In this document: in pieces, positions 7,361 through 15,793 of the stretch
Position numbering within the stretch: the first letter of the stretch is position 1
How the letters are laid out: each line of letters begins with the position of its first letter
Origin: Bacteroides acidifaciens
GTDB lineage: Bacteria > Bacteroidota > Bacteroidia > Bacteroidales > Bacteroidaceae
NCBI RefSeq assembly: GCF_903181435.1
Contig: NZ_CAEUHO010000001.1
Span: forward strand, 868,001-932,000
DNA length: 64,000 bases
Direction of reading: 5' to 3'
Translations under genes and position numbers: made by a program
The notes under the pieces: generated by a model
Seen by the model: only the letters and a program-made list of their open reading frames with translations
Told to the model about the DNA's origin: nothing
Databases searched by the model: none

Positions 7361-9973
7361 ATGAAACACTATATCAAATACCCGTTGTTAGCATTATTAT
7401 TGTTCTTATTTCCTTTCTCGGTTGCAAGGGGACAGGCATATCCTTATAAGAACGCCTCTCTGCCCACTGACGAAAGAGTGGAAGACCTGTTGCGCCGGAT
7501 GACGCTCGAAGAGAAAATAGCCCAAATCCGCCATATACATTCCTGGAATATATTCGACGGACAGACGTTGGACGAAAAGAAACTCTCCGTCTTTGCTGGG
7601 AATATCGGTTGGGGATTTGTAGAAGGTTTCCCGTTGACAGGGGAGAATTGCAGTAAGAATATGCGGCTCATACAGAAGTATATGATAGAGCACACCCGGC
7701 TGGGAATTCCTGTATTTACCGTAGCGGAGTCCCTACATGGTTCCGCCCACGAAGGTTCCACTATATATCCTCAGAATATAGCGTTGGGAAGTACCTTCAA
7801 CCCGGTGCTGGCTTATCAGAAGGCGGCCTCTACATCGCGTGACCTTCATGCGCAGGGGATGCGTCAGGTATTGGCTCCCTGCATTGATGTAGTCCGCGAT
7901 TTGCGTTGGGGACGGGTGGAAGAATCCTATGGGGAAGACCCTTTTCTTTGCGGAGTATTCGCCTGTGCGGAGACAAGCGGTTATTTGGATAATGGCATTT
8001 CTCCGATGCTGAAGCATTTCGGTCCTCATGGCAATCCGTTGGGCGGGCTGAACCTCGCGTCCGTGGAATGTGGGGTGAGAGACTTGTACGATGTATATCT
8101 GAAACCGTTTGAAATGGTAGTTACCCGATTGCCTGTCATGGCTGTGATGTCCACTTACAACTCCTGGAACCGTGTCCCCAACTCCGCTTCCCGCTATCTG
8201 CTGACCGATATTCTGCGGAAGCAATGGGGCTTTAAGGGATATGTTTATTCCGATTGGGGCGCGATTGAGATGTTGCAGAACTTTCATCATACAGCCGGCA
8301 GTCCGGCAGAGTGCGCTGTGCAGTCCATCAGTGCGGGACTGGACGTAGAGGCTTCCAGCGAATGTTATCCCTATCTGAAAGAACTGGTTGAAAAGGGACA
8401 GATGGATATAAACGTGATTGATGAGGCAGTACGCCGGGTGCTTACTGCCAAGTTTGCGGCAGGCTTGTTTGAAGACCCATATGGAGAGAAGTTCGGCAAA
8501 CAGGAAATGCATGATGCGGAAAGCGTCGCCTTGTCCCGTAAGATAGCGGATGAGTCTACCGTATTGCTGAAAAACGAAAATGGATTATTGCCGTTGAATC
8601 TCGACCGGATTCGTTCGATTGCAGTCATCGGGCCGAATGCCGCGCAGGTGCAGTTCGGTGATTACACATGGAGCCGGGACAATAAGGATGGCGTCACTCC
8701 GTTGGAAGGGATAAAGCGGCTGGTGGGCGACAAGGCTACCGTCCGTTATGCCCGTGGATGCAGTATGATGTCCAAAGATACTTCGGCTATTTCCGAAGCG
8801 GTGGAGATTGCTTCTCAAAGTGATGTAGCCCTGCTCTTCTGCGGCAGTTCCAGTGCATCGTTGGCGCGTGATTATAACCAGGTGAACTGTGGAGAAGGCT
8901 TTGACCTGCACGACCTTCAACTGACGGGAGCGCAGAGCGAGCTTATCCGTGCGGTCTACGAAACAGGAAAACCGGTAGTGTTGGTACTTGTAGCCGGCAA
9001 ACCCTTTTGTATCCCCTGGGAAAAAGAACATATTCCCGCCATTCTTGCACAATGGTATGCAGGAGAGCAGGCGGGCAACTCCATAGCCGATATTCTTTTC
9101 GGGAAAGTGAATCCGTCGGGAAAACTGGCTTTCTCCTTTCCCCAGAGCGTAGGGCATCTGCCGGCTTATTACAACCATTTGCCTTCCGACAAGGGCTTTT
9201 ATAAGAAGCCGGGCAGTTATGAAGTCCCCGGCAGGGATTACGTCTTCTCGTCTCCCGCATCTTTGTGGACGTTCGGACATGGGTTGAGTTATACCACTTT
9301 TTCTTTGGAGAAGATGACGGCCGCTTTGGAACATGATTCCATCCGCGTAAAGGCACAAATCCGGAATACAGGAAAAAGAACAGGGAAAGAAGTTGTTCAG
9401 CTTTATGTGCGCGACCAAGTAAGTTCGGTTGTGACCCCCATAAAACAACTGCGCGCATTTATGAAAGTTGAATTGCAACCGGGAGAGACTAGGGAAGTCG
9501 TTCTCAGTTTCCCGGTTGCCGAACTTTCCCTTACCTTGGAGGACGGTAGGAGACTGATAGAACCCGGTGCGTTTGAATTGCAATTGGGAACCGCTTCCGA
9601 CCGCATCTTGCTAAAGCAGACTATTCATATCGGAGCGAACGGACAGCTTGTTGGAGCAGACGGGCAACCCGTTTCCGCCGCGGACAATCTTCCGGCATCT
9701 ACCATAACCAAATCCGCGTCAGCCGGAAAAGAGATAACCGTAAGCGGCACTGTCAGAGATGTGCAGGCTACATTGATAGACGGTGTGTCCATTCATTCAA
9801 AAACTTCCGGACATGAACTGGGACGAACCGATTCAAAAGGGAGATACAAGGTACGTGTATCCGCAAGCGACATTCTGGTCTTTGAAAAGAAAGGATACCT
9901 GAAACTGGAAGTACCCGTAAATAACCATACTTCCCTGAACGTGAAAATGACTTATGGTGAGAATAATATGTAA
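7361..9973 (+). CDS. GH3 beta-glycosidase with C-terminal carboxypeptidase-regulatory-like domain
   Basis: 870 residues with a signal peptide ending around RGQA, so periplasmic or surface exposed. GH3 N-terminal barrel begins at PYKNASLPTDERVEDLLRRM; the nucleophile is Asp298 in YVYSDWGAIEM. The GH3 C-terminal domain follows (about 400-640) and then a fibronectin-III-like domain (about 675-755, KEVVQLYVRDQVSSV). After a linker, residues about 790-866 form a small beta-sandwich of the CarboxypepD_reg type (GTVRDVQATLIDGVSI, GRTDSKGRYKV), which GH3 enzymes do not usually carry. GH3 covers beta-glucosidase, beta-xylosidase and other exo activities; the substrate is not fixed. Spacing to the neighbours is 23 and 12 bp, consistent with an operon. 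Confidence 0.92.
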   Translation: MKHYIKYPLLALLLFLFPFSVARGQAYPYKNASLPTDERVEDLLRRMTLEEKIAQIRHIHSWNIFDGQTLDEKKLSVFAGNIGWGFVEGFPLTGENCSKNMRLIQKYMIEHTRLGIPVFTVAESLHGSAHEGSTIYPQNIALGSTFNPVLAYQKAASTSRDLHAQGMRQVLAPCIDVVRDLRWGRVEESYGEDPFLCGVFACAETSGYLDNGISPMLKHFGPHGNPLGGLNLASVECGVRDLYDVYLKPFEMVVTRLPVMAVMSTYNSWNRVPNSASRYLLTDILRKQWGFKGYVYSDWGAIEMLQNFHHTAGSPAECAVQSISAGLDVEASSECYPYLKELVEKGQMDINVIDEAVRRVLTAKFAAGLFEDPYGEKFGKQEMHDAESVALSRKIADESTVLLKNENGLLPLNLDRIRSIAVIGPNAAQVQFGDYTWSRDNKDGVTPLEGIKRLVGDKATVRYARGCSMMSKDTSAISEAVEIASQSDVALLFCGSSSASLARDYNQVNCGEGFDLHDLQLTGAQSELIRAVYETGKPVVLVLVAGKPFCIPWEKEHIPAILAQWYAGEQAGNSIADILFGKVNPSGKLAFSFPQSVGHLPAYYNHLPSDKGFYKKPGSYEVPGRDYVFSSPASLWTFGHGLSYTTFSLEKMTAALEHDSIRVKAQIRNTGKRTGKEVVQLYVRDQVSSVVTPIKQLRAFMKVELQPGETREVVLSFPVAELSLTLEDGRRLIEPGAFELQLGTASDRILLKQTIHIGANGQLVGADGQPVSAADNLPASTITKSASAGKEITVSGTVRDVQATLIDGVSIHSKTSGHELGRTDSKGRYKVRVSASDILVFEKKGYLKLEVPVNNHTSLNVKMTYGENNM

Positions 9974-9985
9974 TATCGAATAAAG

Positions 9986-11848
9986 ATGAGAAAACTTTTA
10001 TTAAATAGCTGCTTAGTGGCGGTACTTTGCGTGTTGTCGGTAGAAATGTCTGCAACTAGTAGAAAAGAGAAAGAAAAACTTTCGTATTTGCAGTCGCATC
10101 AAACGAAAGAGGATTATTTTGTAAAGCATCTCCGTTTTCCCGAAAATGCCACTTTGGAGCAGAAAGTGGATATGGCAGCCCGTTTGGTTCCCACTCCGGA
10201 GCAGTTGAATTGGCAACGACTGGAACTGACTGCTTTCCTGCACTTCGGCATCAACACCTTCACCGGCAATGAATGGGGGGACGGCAAGGAAGACCCTGCC
10301 CTTTTCAATCCTTCCGAACTGGATGCCGAACAATGGGTACGTACCTTGAAAGATGCCGGTTTTAAGATGGTACTTCTCACCGCCAAGCATCACGACGGTT
10401 TTTGCCTGTGGCCCACGAAAACGACTCCTCACTCTGTTGCTTCTTCTCCTTGGAAACAGGGAAAAGGGGATGTCGTGAAAGAACTTCGCCAGGCGTGCGA
10501 CAAGTATGGCATGAAGTTCGGAATTTATCTCTCTCCGTGGGACAGGAATGCCGCTTGTTATGGGGATTCTCCGAAATACAACGATTTCTTTGTCCGCCAG
10601 CTTACGGAACTGCTGACCAATTACGGGGAAATCCACGAAGTATGGTTTGACGGAGCCAACGGCGAAGGTCCCAACGGTAAAAAACAAGTCTATGACTGGG
10701 ATACTTATTATAAGACTATCCGCCGCCTGCAACCCAAAGCTGTTGCGGCCATCATGGGCGATGATGTACGTTGGGTAGGGAATGAGAAAGGCATTGGCCG
10801 TGAAACCGAATGGGGGGCTACGGTACGTACTCCGAGCATTTACAGCCGTGCTTCCGAAAATAACAAGCTTCTCAACGTATCGAGCACAACCCCCGATTTG
10901 GGCAGCCGCAAGATGCTGGCAAAGGCTCGCGAACTGTTCTGGTATCCGTCGGAAGTGGATGTATCTATCCGTCCGGGATGGTTCTACCATAAAGAACAGG
11001 ACGCTCAAGTGAAGACTTTGCATCATCTGATGGAAATCTATTACCAGTCGGTAGGATACAACTCCGTTCTCCTGCTCAATATCCCGCCGGATAAACGGGG
11101 GCTTATCAGTGAAGCGGATGTCGCCCGGCTGAAAGAATTTGCCGATTATAGAAAGCAGGTATTTGCTTCGGACAAGATAAAAGACGGAATGAACCTATGG
11201 TGTGCCGCCCCACACGACAGCCGGATTTATCAGTTGGAACAGGAAACTTCTGTCAACATAATAATGTTGCAGGAAGACATCGCTAAAGGACAACGGGTAG
11301 AGAAGTTCACAGTAGAGGTACTGACGTCCGAAGGATGGCGCATCGTAGGACAGGGAACCACAATTGGCTATAAACGATTGCTGCGTATCCCTACCGTGAA
11401 AGCCAATAAAATCCGGGTGACTATCGACGAATGTCGCTTGACAGCCAACGTATCTCGGATAGCTGCCTACTATGCCGCTCCGTTGCAAGACGAATCATCG
11501 CAGGCAGCACAAGAAAGTTTGTCCAAAGATGCATGGCGTCTGTTGTCATCATCTCCTGTCACCATCGACTTAGGAGAGCAGACTGTTATTGCAGGATTTA
11601 CGTACGCTCCCGCAGGAGCCGAAGCAAAGCCGACCACTGCTTTTCGCTATAAATTCCTGATAAGTAATGATGGAAAGACATGGACAGAAGTACCTACTAA
11701 TGGCGAGTTCAGTAATATCATCAATAACCCCGTTCCGCAAACGGTACAATTCAAAGAAAAAGTATCTGCTCGCTTCATCCGTTTGGATGCCACCTCTTTG
11801 AATGGTAATCCGGCACAGGTTTCGATAGAAGAATTGTCGGTGAGATAA
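9986..11848 (+). CDS. GH29 alpha-L-fucosidase with C-terminal F5/8-type domain
   Basis: 620 residues, signal peptide of about 23 residues. The barrel starts later than in the first GH29 (LNWQRLELTAFLHFGINTF), a form common in the GH29 group with relaxed or alpha-1,3/4 specificity. Further signatures: LTAKHHDGFCLW, KFGIYLSPWDR and the nucleophile segment HEVWFDGANGEG with Asp222. Residues about 500-620 resemble an F5/8 type C (CBM32-like) carbohydrate-binding fold (TIDLGEQTVIAGFTYAP, YKFLISNDGKTW, ARFIRLDA). Last gene of the plus-strand GH operon. Assigning it to a GH29 subfamily is inference. Confidence 0.92.
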   Translation: MRKLLLNSCLVAVLCVLSVEMSATSRKEKEKLSYLQSHQTKEDYFVKHLRFPENATLEQKVDMAARLVPTPEQLNWQRLELTAFLHFGINTFTGNEWGDGKEDPALFNPSELDAEQWVRTLKDAGFKMVLLTAKHHDGFCLWPTKTTPHSVASSPWKQGKGDVVKELRQACDKYGMKFGIYLSPWDRNAACYGDSPKYNDFFVRQLTELLTNYGEIHEVWFDGANGEGPNGKKQVYDWDTYYKTIRRLQPKAVAAIMGDDVRWVGNEKGIGRETEWGATVRTPSIYSRASENNKLLNVSSTTPDLGSRKMLAKARELFWYPSEVDVSIRPGWFYHKEQDAQVKTLHHLMEIYYQSVGYNSVLLLNIPPDKRGLISEADVARLKEFADYRKQVFASDKIKDGMNLWCAAPHDSRIYQLEQETSVNIIMLQEDIAKGQRVEKFTVEVLTSEGWRIVGQGTTIGYKRLLRIPTVKANKIRVTIDECRLTANVSRIAAYYAAPLQDESSQAAQESLSKDAWRLLSSSPVTIDLGEQTVIAGFTYAPAGAEAKPTTAFRYKFLISNDGKTWTEVPTNGEFSNIINNPVPQTVQFKEKVSARFIRLDATSLNGNPAQVSIEELSVR

Positions 11849-11913
11849 GACATACAATTAATAAGCTGATGTTTGTTCACCAAAGGGCAAACATCAGTAT
11901 GAAATAAAAAAAT

Positions 11914-12069
11914 ATGCAAGTAAAACATTTTGTCTATGCAGGCATCATTGCCCTGTATGGATGCACCTCTAACAACTATGAGAGTCGAGCTTGGGAGACA
12001 GCAAAGAGTTCGACAAGTAACCAAAATTTCTATATTTCAGAATTTAGTGAACCCAATAAAAGTTGTTAA
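11914..12069 (+). CDS. Very small putative lipoprotein (51 aa)
   Basis: An ATG at 11914 opens a 51-codon frame whose start looks like a lipoprotein signal: KHFVYAGIIALYGC, with lipobox LYGC and Cys17. The rest is a short polar tail. I recognise no family. It may be a true small lipoprotein or the N-terminal stump of a broken gene, because base composition falls here and downstream frames are short. It marks the left edge of the AT-rich island. Confidence 0.35.
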   Translation: MQVKHFVYAGIIALYGCTSNNYESRAWETAKSSTSNQNFYISEFSEPNKSC

Positions 12070-12142
12070 TATAATAACTATAATGGCTATGCCTTTTGGT
12101 AAACGACAGACGTGATAGTACGTTCTGATTAAATATAATAAT

Positions 12143-12817
12143 ATGAATATTTTTGATAAGACTTTTCTGTTAATAATTTTGCTATTTATACCTGCACCGC
12201 AGATATCTGGGCAAGAGTGTATAAAGAAAGCATTGACTATGATAGATGCTATGCAAGTACCCCATGTGGCAGCTAAGGGTGTCCATTATAAGAAATGGGT
12301 TGGTATTTGTAATCCAAAAGGAGTAATCCCTGATAAATTGTATAACAATATTCAGGGAACTGACTATTGGTCTGCTTCTGAAGATCCCGATCTTGCTCCT
12401 GCTTTGTTTGCTAAGTTTCTTATACCTAACACCGCCTTAACATTGGCTGCTGTGAATTTTGGTGGAGCCACGGATTCTCAAACTGATGTTTTAATCGTAG
12501 TTGATAGCAATGGTAATATAAAGAGTACGCTTGAAGCCGGATTTAGTTGGGGATGGATTACTCCCAAACAATTTCGAATAACTAATGATTATCATGTGGT
12601 AATCTCTACTTTAGTACCGACAGGCTCAGCTTCCATTCCTTTTAATTCGTTTGCGCAATTTGAAGCAAGAAGGGTGGATGAAACCTATTCGATTAATTCT
12701 TCTGGTCAGTTTGTTAAAGATAAAAGGGAGGAATTTCCATCTAAAATCTATACTCGGAAGCAATTAGATACAAAGTCCTTCAATGTATGGGACTGTGAAA
12801 AATATGATACCCAATAA
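12143..12817 (+). CDS. Secreted protein of unknown function
   Basis: 224 residues with a clear signal peptide (KTFLLIILLFIPAPQISGQ), so exported. The body is beta-rich, with IVVDSNGNIKSTLEAGF and a glycine-rich middle; no catalytic motif is visible and I do not recognise the family. Codon use is AT-rich, unlike the PUL genes on both sides, which suggests acquisition. The next gene starts 11 bp after its stop, so the two are probably co-transcribed. Confidence 0.7.
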   Translation: MNIFDKTFLLIILLFIPAPQISGQECIKKALTMIDAMQVPHVAAKGVHYKKWVGICNPKGVIPDKLYNNIQGTDYWSASEDPDLAPALFAKFLIPNTALTLAAVNFGGATDSQTDVLIVVDSNGNIKSTLEAGFSWGWITPKQFRITNDYHVVISTLVPTGSASIPFNSFAQFEARRVDETYSINSSGQFVKDKREEFPSKIYTRKQLDTKSFNVWDCEKYDTQ

Positions 12818-12828
12818 GATTGTTTGAA

Positions 12829-13371
12829 ATGAAATCATTAATTATACTTGTCACTTTTGCAGTGTGTGTATTAAGAATATCATCACTGGAAAATTTCTAC
12901 GAATTCACAAAAACTTTCAACGAAAACGGTTATACTTATCAATGCGATGTTAGTGAATCTGGTTTTGTAACTTTATATAAGAAAAATAATAAGTGGACTT
13001 ATATTCCGCAGAAAATAAAGAGTACTGATGAAATATTTTATGTGACTGCAGAGAATTATGTTCCTTTATGGATGGAAGATGCCATTGGAATTGCTTCTGA
13101 TAAGAAAATGGAGCACGCTATTAATGACGCATTTGTAACGTATAAGGAGCAATTGGAAGGACGACAGATATTTATAATAACATGTATTAATTCAGATACA
13201 GGGAAAATAGATGAGGTTTATTTTGAATTTGCTAATTTTGGTCCTTATGCTTGTATTCCTGTTTCAGTATTTCGTGAACTCGAAACTAAGCTTGTAGGTT
13301 TGCAATATACCTTGAGTCCTTTAGCTAAAACATTCAATTATGTATATCGATGGGAAGCAAGATCGTTTTAA
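12829..13371 (+). CDS. Secreted protein of unknown function
   Basis: 180 residues from the ATG at 12829. A TTG nine bases earlier could extend it by three residues but would precede a good signal-peptide start MKSLIILVTFAVCVL. The mature part is mixed alpha/beta with many aromatic and acidic residues; I see no known domain. AT-rich like its neighbour. A hairpin at 13418-13450 follows. Confidence 0.65.
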   Translation: MKSLIILVTFAVCVLRISSLENFYEFTKTFNENGYTYQCDVSESGFVTLYKKNNKWTYIPQKIKSTDEIFYVTAENYVPLWMEDAIGIASDKKMEHAINDAFVTYKEQLEGRQIFIITCINSDTGKIDEVYFEFANFGPYACIPVSVFRELETKLVGLQYTLSPLAKTFNYVYRWEARSF

Positions 13372-13417
13372 GTTATGATATTAACATATTAATATACACT
13401 AATTGATATAACACGGT

Positions 13418-13450
13418 AAAGAAGATGTTCGTGCAAGCGTCATCTTCTTT
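13418..13450. terminator. Hairpin, probable terminator
   Basis: AAAGAAGATG (13418-13427) and CATCTTCTTT (13441-13450) are a perfect 10-bp inverted repeat around a 13-nt loop, 46 bp after the preceding stop codon. No long T-tract follows. Confidence 0.6.
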
Positions 13451-13483
13451 ATCGATATTTTCTGTCTAACATAATTCTAAGCT

Positions 13484-14320
13484 ATGAAACAGTACATTAA
13501 ACTTTCAATAATACTAGCTCTGGTATTGTCCATTGACCATATTCATGCCCAATCCCTGGATTATGTGATATTATCACGTACCCGCAGTGAAGTGCAAGGC
13601 AAATGGGAAAGGAATAATCTGAGAAATTTGGACTTGAATTATTACAATGAGGATTTTTGCGATTACTATTTGTATCGCGAAATGGATGAGTCTTATAACC
13701 TGTCTCCGGGAAAGAATACAGTGTACACTAAAGATTTTGAATCGGAAGTAGACAATTCGTTTAAAGAGTGGGGTTACTATTATATTTGTCGTGGCAAATT
13801 CCCTGACAAATTTAAGATTACTACTCCTTATGCGTTACCCGTGAAAAGTGGTAAAAAGATTAATTGGGAAACTGACATGAGGGAATCACGAAAGACTATG
13901 CGGTTTCGTTTGAACGGACGAGATACAATTTATGCAACAAGGGGTGGGGTTGTTTGCAGAATGCATCATCCCGACCATTTGCTCATATACCATGCCGACG
14001 ATACTTTTTCCATATATATTTTCATGGCTGAAATTCTTGTTCAGCCGGGAGAGACTATACTGACCGGACAGCCTATAGGATTGGCCGGTAGTAACGGCAT
14101 ATCAATTTCTTTTTTCTTCCTGGACAAGAATAAATTTACAGGAGAGAAGTTTAACGGCTATCCTTATTCTCATTTCACTCCGATGTTCCGTACGACTGAA
14201 GGAGACATAAAACTCAAGGAAAGAACCTATTATCAGGCATTGACTGATGATGAACTTATCATGCAGGACATGGATAAGCGCGAAAAGAAAAAATATTTGA
14301 AACAGAAATCTACGAAATGA
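13484..14320 (+). CDS. Degenerate M23-like (LytM-fold) exported protein
   Basis: 278 residues with a signal peptide ending at HAQ. Residues about 146-213 follow the LytM/M23 layout: an A-x-RGGVV turn, LLIYHADDTFSIYIF, then VQPGETILTGQPIGLAGSNG, which matches the family pattern of 'Gd.V..Gq.IG..G.tG'. The terminal HxH zinc pair that should follow is replaced by SIS, and the first zinc His is also missing. It is therefore probably a non-catalytic M23-fold protein, perhaps binding peptidoglycan or a partner. The C-terminus is highly charged. The gene ends 4 bp before the metallopeptidase gene. Confidence 0.7.
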   Translation: MKQYIKLSIILALVLSIDHIHAQSLDYVILSRTRSEVQGKWERNNLRNLDLNYYNEDFCDYYLYREMDESYNLSPGKNTVYTKDFESEVDNSFKEWGYYYICRGKFPDKFKITTPYALPVKSGKKINWETDMRESRKTMRFRLNGRDTIYATRGGVVCRMHHPDHLLIYHADDTFSIYIFMAEILVQPGETILTGQPIGLAGSNGISISFFFLDKNKFTGEKFNGYPYSHFTPMFRTTEGDIKLKERTYYQALTDDELIMQDMDKREKKKYLKQKSTK

Positions 14321-14324
14321 CACT

Positions 14325-15113
14325 ATGCGTATATCATTAATTCTGTTGTCACTGCTTATTTCTTGTGTTCAACTCTGTGGACAGGTATTACAGATTGAAT
14401 ATAACGGTGACCCTCTGTCAGAAGAGGAACGTGGAAAAATAGAAAAGATGTTTGTGCACGAAGCCGAATTTTATTCGCAATTCGGATTGCCCGATACTCT
14501 GACTATTGTTCACCTCTATATGTTTGAGAAGAAGGAAGCGGCTAAGATATTTCTAAAAAGTATTGGTGTAACAACATGGGAAAAAGTGGCCGGCTTGTAT
14601 GTGACAGCTCAGAATAAGATTGTAGTATTGGGAGCGGAAAATGGACGTAAAAGAACTCTTGCCATTATTTATCACGAGCTTAGTCATCATTTCGCTAGAC
14701 ATATAATAGGGGTACATATTCCTAATTGGTTTAATGAAGGTTTGGCCAGATATTTTCAGAATAGCGTGGTAACAAAGAAAGGAGTCCGGCATTCACTTAC
14801 GGATTATGAATTTGGTAGAATCCGCTCAATGTATACGTTGGGAGAAATTAATCTTCTTGAGTTTATAAATGGTCTGCAAGATGAATTTATGATTGAAGAA
14901 TTTACTAATGAGGGGTATTCTTACACGCTCTCACATACGCTTGTCACGTTTTGGATTGAAGAACTACCTGGAGATATGCTGAAAAGGTTTGTGTACTCTC
15001 TGAAAGATGTGGATGATTCATCAGCAATTTCTGAACGGATAGACAAAATCTATTTAGGAGGATTCAAGCAGTTTGAAAAAGACTTTGCAGATTTTATCCA
15101 TAATGATGATTGA
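14325..15113 (+). CDS. Gluzincin-type metallopeptidase (peptidase MA-like), exported
   Basis: 262 residues. The N-terminus MRISLILLSLLISC could be a lipoprotein signal (Cys14) or a cleaved signal peptide ending near CGQ. Zinc-protease signature HELSH (His117-His121) is followed by NWFNEGLARYF, where Glu138 is the expected third zinc ligand; this spacing is that of the peptidase MA-like family. Thus it is a probable active secreted zinc protease, in contrast to the degenerate M23 gene next to it, with which it forms a two-gene unit. The substrate is unknown. Confidence 0.75.
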   Translation: MRISLILLSLLISCVQLCGQVLQIEYNGDPLSEEERGKIEKMFVHEAEFYSQFGLPDTLTIVHLYMFEKKEAAKIFLKSIGVTTWEKVAGLYVTAQNKIVVLGAENGRKRTLAIIYHELSHHFARHIIGVHIPNWFNEGLARYFQNSVVTKKGVRHSLTDYEFGRIRSMYTLGEINLLEFINGLQDEFMIEEFTNEGYSYTLSHTLVTFWIEELPGDMLKRFVYSLKDVDDSSAISERIDKIYLGGFKQFEKDFADFIHNDD

Positions 15114-15157
15114 GCAGAGTTGCTTTTGTAGTGATGAATTGATATTTTAAAACTAGT

Positions 15158-15731
15158 ATGCATAAGATAAGCCTTTTCGGAAAAGAGACAGTAAAACTAA
15201 ACTGTATAGATTGCTTGTTAGTATGTTATGTCATCATACTCATAATCAAATGCAAGTCTTACATAATAAATTATTGAAACTCGGTTTGTCGGGGCTGATT
15301 TTGTTGTTTGCATACGTTCTTGTCCTGTCGGATTCTCGTGCCGGCTGGCTGCAATGATTGATTGCGGATTTATTTGGTATAAATATAGAGGATATTTGAA
15401 AATACGGCTATGGGTGCGTTGTATATTATTGTTGATTGGAGTTCTTCTCATTGTAGGTGCTTATTACTATAAACAAGATTCTGCAAATGGTCGCTTATTA
15501 ATTTGGAGAATCACAGCCGACATGATTCCTTACCGCGTAACCCCGAGATATAAAGTGGCTATGCTTTACTATGAAATGGGAGATATGTTACGTTTCCGAC
15601 TGATGGGCGATTACATCATGAAGATGGAAATAAAAGTAGAAAGTACTAAAGCATTGGGGATGATAGCGGAAATCAAGCAATTATATATGCTGCCTTCACA
15701 ACCGTGTTCCTCTAATATAACTAAAAAATGA
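15158..15731 (+). pseudogene. Remnant of O-antigen-ligase/polymerase-like membrane protein
   Basis: Three frames carry consecutive pieces of one protein. Frame from 15158: KLNCIDCLLVCYVIILII, a membrane segment. Frame from 15250: LSGLILLLFAYVLVLSDSRAGW, where SDSRAGW is the hallmark before a transmembrane helix in O-antigen ligases. The frame covering 15354-15731 continues after a 1-nt shift as LAAMIDCGFIWYKYR, a membrane helix, then DSANGRLLIWRITADMI, and jumps to PRYKVAMLYYEMGD, a TPR-like tail. Intact relatives are several hundred residues long, so a central part is deleted. The 125-residue open frame from 15354 could still be expressed, but I read it as debris. Confidence 0.55.
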
Positions 15732-15763
15732 TTTGCATTTATGCACGCTTTCATGTATCTTCG
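15732..15763 (+). promoter_or_regulatory. Candidate promoter of the AAA-ATPase-like gene
   Basis: TTTG (15732-15735) and TATCTTCG (15756-15763, one mismatch to TAnnTTTG) are separated by 20 bp and lie about 30 bp before the start at 15794. Confidence 0.45.
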
Positions 15764-15793
15764 TCTACTGATTCATAAAAAGCCGATAAGAAA

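Noticed and set aside
11930..12115. 60-codon plus-strand open frame overlapping the small lipoprotein
   Set aside because: The overlapping frame at 11914 has a lipobox signal and this one has no export or domain features.
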